Assembly (NCBI GenBank): GCA_903891475.1
Contig: CAITEP010000013.1
Location: forward strand, 1-50,715
Source: an uncultured Mucilaginibacter sp.
GTDB taxonomy: Bacteria > Bacteroidota > Bacteroidia > Sphingobacteriales > Sphingobacteriaceae
Length of the DNA: 50,715 bases
Reading direction: 5' to 3'
This document shows, in pieces, positions 46,879 to 50,715 of the stretch (within the stretch, counting starts at the first letter, position 1; each line of letters opens with the position of its first letter). Made by a program: the position numbers and the translations under genes. The notes under the pieces are model-generated. The model ran no database searches. It had not been told where the DNA came from and worked only from the letters and a program-made list of their open reading frames with translations.

Positions 46879-47514
46879 TCATTTTAAATCCATAAAATAA
46901 GTGGTTAAATCAGAGAAGCTGCTAAATTCCTGATCAAATTTATTAGTAGTTCCAAACCCATAATTAACAAAAACAAAGGGGAAGCTAGCTTTAGTGCTTT
47001 CATCGCTATCTCCCGAAGTATCACCAACATAAATTGGTGAAACCAGACCATGCTTTTCCTTTAATAAATTTAGGTTATAATGCTTAGGCATGTTATTAAC
47101 TCCGTATGCCAATTCATCTAATATTAAATCATCTATTCCGGCCCAATCAATAAAATCGCGGATAATGCCTTTGCCACAATTGCTTAAAATAAACAGCTTA
47201 TATTTAGTCGATAGTAACTTAAGCCCCTCCATTACTCCATCATATAAAATACCACCGTGAATGGGTATTATTTCTCTGCGGATAAGGTTAACCATACCAT
47301 ACATTTCAAATCGCTCCTCCTCTGTAAATTCAGGTAATATGGCAGCCATTACCTTTTTACCCTCCCAGCCAATTCTTTGTAAAAGCTCATCCCGAGTCAT
47401 AACCCGATTTATGTTCAATCTTTGAAACAAGATATTCCATGACATGGTGTAGGTATCTGCCGCATCCCATAAGGTGCCATCCATATCAAAAATTAAACTA
47501 TCGGGTTTTTGCAT
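46879..47514 (-). CDS. HAD-family hydrolase (phosphatase)
   Basis: This 211-residue HAD phosphatase has motif 1 LIFDMDGTLWD (nucleophile Asp10 and Asp12), motif 2 ILSNCGKG (Ser), Lys in PKHYNLNLLKE, and motif 4 VGDTSGDSDESTKA. A helical cap is inserted (about 20-90). The pattern fits the phosphoglycolate-phosphatase-like subgroup. The start at 47514 is the first Met of the domain. A GNAT gene lies 22 bases upstream on the same strand. Confidence 0.85.
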   Translation of the reverse strand: MQKPDSLIFDMDGTLWDAADTYTMSWNILFQRLNINRVMTRDELLQRIGWEGKKVMAAILPEFTEEERFEMYGMVNLIRREIIPIHGGILYDGVMEGLKLLSTKYKLFILSNCGKGIIRDFIDWAGIDDLILDELAYGVNNMPKHYNLNLLKEKHGLVSPIYVGDTSGDSDESTKASFPFVFVNYGFGTTNKFDQEFSSFSDLTTYFMDLK

Positions 47515-47536
47515 TTAACTGTATTATTTTTCAAAA

Positions 47537-47995
47537 TTAAGATTGTAGGCTCATTTTATAAGTAAAATAACCACCTAAAAGGCTTTCTTTTATAAAACCT
47601 ATTGCCTCGTAAAGGCTTTGAGCGGTATAGTTATCTTCTGCAGTTTCTAATTTCAGGTAGCTCGCATTTTCACCTTTAGCAAAATCCATCGCTTTTTTTA
47701 TCAATGCCTCCCCTATTCCTTGTTTCCTAAAAGGACTATCAACGTAAAGATCGTTCAGCAACCAGTTTTTGGTGGCTCTTACAGATGAGAATATGGGATA
47801 CAATTGGGTAAAGCCCATCGGCACATTGTCTGTATTTTGTGCTACAAAAATTACAGATTCATTATTTATAATTCGTTCCCTAATAAAATCATTCGCCAGC
47901 TCCAAATTGGAGGCTTGTTTATAAAATATTCGATATTTATCAAATAGGTTGACAACAAGTTGATACGTTTTGAGATCAATCTTATTAATACGCAT
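47537..47995 (-). CDS. GNAT-family N-acetyltransferase
   Basis: This 152-residue protein has the GNAT core: VIFVAQNTDNVPMGFTQLYPIFS, WLLNDLYVDSPFRKQGIGEALIKKAMDFA (motif A, acetyl-CoA binding), then YLKLETAEDNYTAQSLYEAIGF. No substrate can be given. Likely cotranscribed with the HAD phosphatase gene downstream. Confidence 0.88.
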   Translation of the reverse strand: MRINKIDLKTYQLVVNLFDKYRIFYKQASNLELANDFIRERIINNESVIFVAQNTDNVPMGFTQLYPIFSSVRATKNWLLNDLYVDSPFRKQGIGEALIKKAMDFAKGENASYLKLETAEDNYTAQSLYEAIGFIKESLLGGYFTYKMSLQS

Positions 47996-48087
47996 AAAGT
48001 TTTATATCGATATTTGGTAAAGTATTAAGAGGTAATATACAATTAGCGTTAATAATTTGCAGTTTACTGTCCTTTGAAAAAGTTTAA

Positions 48088-49305
48088 TTATTGCTCTTGA
48101 TGCGCATGGCTAATAATATCTTTATCAAAATTCTCCATTACCAATACAGCCGCCCCTATCAATTCAGCTTCGAAACCTAAATCAGAAATCAATATTTCGG
48201 TACCTTTAGCTAATCTGGGTATGCAGTATTTGTGTAAAGCTTGTTGTATAGGAGCCAATAATATTTTACCTACTTTGGCACCTCTACCGCTTAAAACTAT
48301 AGTTTGCGGGTTCATGATATGTATTAAAATAGCGATAGCTTTCCCAATTTTAATACCCGAATCTGTAAATAATTCAATAGCAAACTGGTCGCCTTTAATG
48401 GCTGCTTCCATAATGGCATCACCCATTTGTTTGGTATTCTCTATATCTATTTGTTTTAGATTTGTTATACGTCCTTGTTTAATTCCTTGAATAGCTTTTT
48501 TTGAAACAACCAGCAAAGAGGCCTCCGCTTCCAAACAACCCTGTTTACCGCAAGCGCAAAGTTCGCCATCGTCTGATAAGGGTATATGACTAAATTCACC
48601 TGCAAAACCATTTTTGCCCCTAAATATTTCACCATTTACAATCATACCCAAACCAATACCCCAGCTCAGGTTAATAACCATTACCTCTTTTTGAAACTTA
48701 GCCACCCCAAACTTTTGTTCGGCAAGGGCTATCAAACTCGAATCATTGTCAAGGTAAACCTCTAAACCGGTTTCGTCGGTAATATATTGGGTAAGTGATT
48801 TAAATCCCGTATCAAGATAAGTATAATTAACTCCCTTTATAGGATTTATAAAGCCAGGCATACCTATGCCAATGCCTGCAATTTTATCTTTACTTATTCC
48901 AGAGCTGTTAATGTAACTGTTGATTTTAAAAATTAATAAATCCAAAGCTTGTTCGCTTTCAGAAAGTTTAAGATCAAACATCCATAAATCGGTAACGGGT
49001 TTATTTTCCAAATCAACTAATTGTATTCTGGTTGAAAGTTGATCCATTGCAATGGCCAAAATATACATGGCATTAGCATTGATAGCATACAGCAATGGAC
49101 GGCGACCACCACTTGAAGGTGCATACCCTTGTTCAATCACAAATCCTTCCTCAATTAATTCATTAATAGATTTTGCCATTGAAGGGAAGCTCTTATTAAA
49201 TAATTCGCATAAATCAGCGCATGATTTGGCCTTATCAAAATAAAGGCTTTTGATGATCATGTTTTTTAATTGATTATTTTTTATGCTTTTGGCTTTAACT
49301 TCCAT
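48088..49305 (-). CDS. ROK-family transcriptional regulator (NagC/XylR type)
   Basis: This 405-residue protein has an N-terminal winged helix-turn-helix (about 8-75: NNQLKNMIIKSLYFDKAKSCADLCELFNKSFPSMAKSINELIEEGFV and GRRP wing), then a ROK sugar-kinase-like domain. The zinc motif is complete: His of HIPLSDDGE with CACGKQGCLEAE. The ligand is usually a sugar or sugar phosphate. No sugar operon is adjacent; the FHS/ROK kinase pair at 33-35 kb is a conceivable target but not shown. Confidence 0.88.
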   Translation of the reverse strand: MEVKAKSIKNNQLKNMIIKSLYFDKAKSCADLCELFNKSFPSMAKSINELIEEGFVIEQGYAPSSGGRRPLLYAINANAMYILAIAMDQLSTRIQLVDLENKPVTDLWMFDLKLSESEQALDLLIFKINSYINSSGISKDKIAGIGIGMPGFINPIKGVNYTYLDTGFKSLTQYITDETGLEVYLDNDSSLIALAEQKFGVAKFQKEVMVINLSWGIGLGMIVNGEIFRGKNGFAGEFSHIPLSDDGELCACGKQGCLEAEASLLVVSKKAIQGIKQGRITNLKQIDIENTKQMGDAIMEAAIKGDQFAIELFTDSGIKIGKAIAILIHIMNPQTIVLSGRGAKVGKILLAPIQQALHKYCIPRLAKGTEILISDLGFEAELIGAAVLVMENFDKDIISHAHQEQ

Positions 49306-49453
49306 TAAATATTAAAAAATGCTAAACAGATATTCAATTAGGTAATGTTTTTTTCGACCCTATAAAAGTATAAATAAACTATGGAAATTCAAGGAAAGCA
49401 TGTGATTGGAAATGTTGAAAGAAAAGAAAGACCGAATTTAAACAAATAAAAAA

Positions 49454-49473
49454 CGCCCTTAAAACTAAGAGCG
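49454..49473 (-). terminator. Terminator of the YceI gene
   Basis: CGC-c-CTTA (49454-49461) pairs with TAAG-a-GCG (49466-49473), with one mismatch. Read on the minus strand, a T run follows. Confidence 0.7.
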
Positions 49474-49498
49474 CTTATTGTTTACCGAATTATTATAA

Positions 49499-50074
49499 TT
49501 ATTTGGCGATTCCAAATTCGCCGTTAGCTTTAACCGCTACTTCATCACTTAATATAGATGAACCAAAGCCGGCACCAAAATTGAAATCAGAGCGTTTAAT
49601 AACACCAGTTACTTGAAAACCAGCATCGCTAGCTTTGCTCATAGGGTTAGTAATTGTACCACGATACCATAAATCAAAAACTACTGGTTTGGTAACACCA
49701 TGTAAAGTTAAGTTACCTGCCAATTTATAATGATTTGGAGTAGATGGGGTTAAGCCGGTACTTGTAAAAGTAAGTGTTGGGAATTTTGTTACATCGAAAA
49801 AAGCGTCAGATTTTATGTGGTTATCGCGCGGGTCAATACCTGTTGTTACTGAAGTAGTGTTTGCAGTTAGAGTAATTTGCGCATCGCTAAAATCAGGTTT
49901 TGCGGCTATTATAGTAGCTGAAAAATCTTTAAACTCACCATCAACATCTGATACCATTAAGTGGGTAATAGTGAATTGTAATTTAGAATGCATTCTATCT
50001 GCTTTCCAAGTTGTTTGAGCGAATGCTGCAGTGTTTATAAGGGCAACTGCCACCAAAATAAATGCTTTTTTCAT
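49499..50074 (-). CDS. YceI-family lipid-binding protein (secreted)
   Basis: This 191-residue protein has a signal peptide (about 1-19, ending AFAQ) and the YceI lipocalin-like fold: WKADRMHSKLQFTITHLMVSDVDGEFKDFSATI, DPRDNHIKSDAFFDVTKFPTLTFTST, YKLAGNLTLHGVTKPVVFDL, and FQVTGVIKRSDFNFG. YceI proteins bind polyprenoid lipids in the periplasm. A -7 box (50121-50128) precedes it and a terminator follows, so it is a single unit. Confidence 0.93.
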   Translation of the reverse strand: MKKAFILVAVALINTAAFAQTTWKADRMHSKLQFTITHLMVSDVDGEFKDFSATIIAAKPDFSDAQITLTANTTSVTTGIDPRDNHIKSDAFFDVTKFPTLTFTSTGLTPSTPNHYKLAGNLTLHGVTKPVVFDLWYRGTITNPMSKASDAGFQVTGVIKRSDFNFGAGFGSSILSDEVAVKANGEFGIAK

Positions 50075-50120
50075 AATTTTCTTTGTTTTATGTATTGTTA
50101 ATTTCTTTTAATTATAGCAC

Positions 50121-50128
50121 CAAAGTTA
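50121..50128 (-). promoter_or_regulatory. Candidate -7 box for the YceI gene
   Basis: TAACTTTG on the minus strand matches TAnnTTTG, about 47 bases before the YceI start. No TTTG partner is seen at the usual distance. Confidence 0.35.
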
Positions 50129-50198
50129 CAATTTAAGTTTACAATACTATAAAATATTTGTTTAAACATCTATTTTTACAAAAATGTGAAATTTAGCT

Positions 50199-50558
50199 CT
50201 ATTCCTGAATCGACAAGCTCTGCAAAACACGCATAGCTTTTGTAGCATCTAAGTATGGAACAAATATATGGTCGTGATAAAAGGCAGCTACGACATTACA
50301 ACTAATTCCGTGGTTTGATAATGCGGATGAAAATGCAGCGGTAAACCCAATTGCCGCTAAAGATGAATGAACTTTGAGTGTTATCCAGGCCGCCACATAG
50401 GTATATTTTAAATTCAAATGGTCGGCGTCCTGTTTTGATAGGATAAGGGTAATTCCCTCTTCCTCTTTAAAAAAACACCTTACTATTTTATTATCAAAAA
50501 CATAATCATCACCAACTGTACAAAAAACATATGCATCACTTTTTAATTCGGGGCGCAT
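50199..50558 (-). CDS. ACT-domain protein (ACT_3-like)
   Basis: This 119-residue protein begins MRPELKSDAYVFCTVGDD and has the ACT-like pattern (EEGITLILSKQDAD, AAWITLKVHSSLAAIGFTAAFSSALSNHGISCNVVAAFYHDHIFVP). Relatives bind amino acids as regulatory modules. The open frame continues upstream without ATG (ITKDLLKT before the Met), and I recall relatives having such a stretch, so a non-ATG start a few codons further out cannot be excluded. A -7 box TATTTTTG lies at 50588-50595. Confidence 0.75.
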   Translation of the reverse strand: MRPELKSDAYVFCTVGDDYVFDNKIVRCFFKEEEGITLILSKQDADHLNLKYTYVAAWITLKVHSSLAAIGFTAAFSSALSNHGISCNVVAAFYHDHIFVPYLDATKAMRVLQSLSIQE

Positions 50559-50587
50559 TGTTTTTAGTAAATCTTTGGTAATGATGA

Positions 50588-50595
50588 CAAAAATA
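50588..50595 (-). promoter_or_regulatory. Candidate -7 box for the ACT-domain gene
   Basis: TATTTTTG on the minus strand matches TAnnTTTG. It would start the transcript near 50575-50580, about 20 bases before the ATG at 50558. Confidence 0.35.
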
Positions 50596-50604
50596 GTTGG
50601 TGGA

Positions 50605-50715
50605 AATGATTAGAAAAATTGCTAACTAGCCCAAGCAGATATAAGGAGAAACAAGCTCTGCAGGAGTGCAACTTGCCAGCAATAATATTTGCGACGATAA
50701 ACATGAGCTGGATTA
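50605..50715. repeat. Possible dispersed repeat at the right edge
   Basis: The sequence is less AT-rich than nearby intergenic DNA. On the minus strand it has an open frame that enters from the window edge and ends in TAG (NPAHVYRRKYYCWQVALLQS, then LFLLISAWAS). It looks like a degenerate pseudo-coding repeat rather than a gene end, but the window stops before this can be settled. Confidence 0.3.

Overview
The window is about 50.7 kb of AT-rich chromosomal DNA that looks like a member of the Bacteroidota, most likely the order Sphingobacteriales (Pedobacter/Mucilaginibacter-like). The evidence is TAnnTTTG-type -7 promoter boxes (with TTTG about 16-21 bases upstream in the best cases), weak or absent Shine-Dalgarno sequences, GH92 and GH97 glycosidases, a DUF3078 protein, futalosine-route menaquinone genes, a PgpH-type HD protein and a CbpA/CbpM pair. 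There is no phage, insertion sequence, CRISPR array or rRNA. Most genes are housekeeping.

Layout: 1-4.6 kb is a small accessory stretch: the end of an unknown membrane protein, a kelch-like sensor with one membrane segment and a cytoplasmic winged-helix-like tail, a coiled-coil/LamG lipoprotein, and two hypothetical ORFs that look like one gene split by a frameshift. Next come tRNA-Ser(GCU) and pgpH (minus). From 7.3 to 17.3 kb a run of plus-strand genes encodes thiolase, a secreted protein, a POT peptide transporter, a polyprenol-phosphate mannosyltransferase, RuvB, a GH92 mannosidase, a polysaccharide deacetylase and QueG. From 17.3 to 20.5 kb lie a hypothetical protein, a multi-pass membrane protein, a sensor-poor histidine kinase and a NarL-family response regulator. 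Both transcription units carry the same 7-2-7 inverted-heptamer palindrome. From 20.5 to 27.6 kb (minus) are hemF, an MFS transporter, a cold-shock gene, a 1-Cys peroxiredoxin, a PepSY-like secreted protein, and mqnA, a histidine phosphatase and mqnE.

From 27.7 to 33.0 kb is a methionine locus on the plus strand: a cystathionine gamma-synthase-like gene, a SAM riboswitch, a 28-residue leader ORF with six Cys in its last ten residues, metY, metX and homoserine dehydrogenase. O-acetylhomoserine made by Hom and MetX would be consumed by MetY (with sulfide) or the MetB-like enzyme (with cysteine), so dual sensing of SAM and cysteine is metabolically sensible. It is followed by an FHS sugar permease plus ROK kinase pair, guaB, a NTF2-like gene broken by one in-frame stop, a Crp-like regulator and a GH97 glycosidase.

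From 40.3 kb to the end are a GNAT/cupin/GAF-histidine-kinase cluster, cbpA-cbpM, a DUF3078 protein, a divergent NRAMP-like transporter, a HAD hydrolase, another GNAT enzyme, a ROK repressor, a YceI protein, an ACT-domain protein and a possible dispersed repeat at the right edge.

Most interesting: the Cys-rich leader ORF stacked behind the SAM riboswitch, and the shared NarL-like palindrome linking an input-poor kinase/regulator pair to an uncharacterised membrane protein. All family calls were made by reading the sequence; no database search was run.
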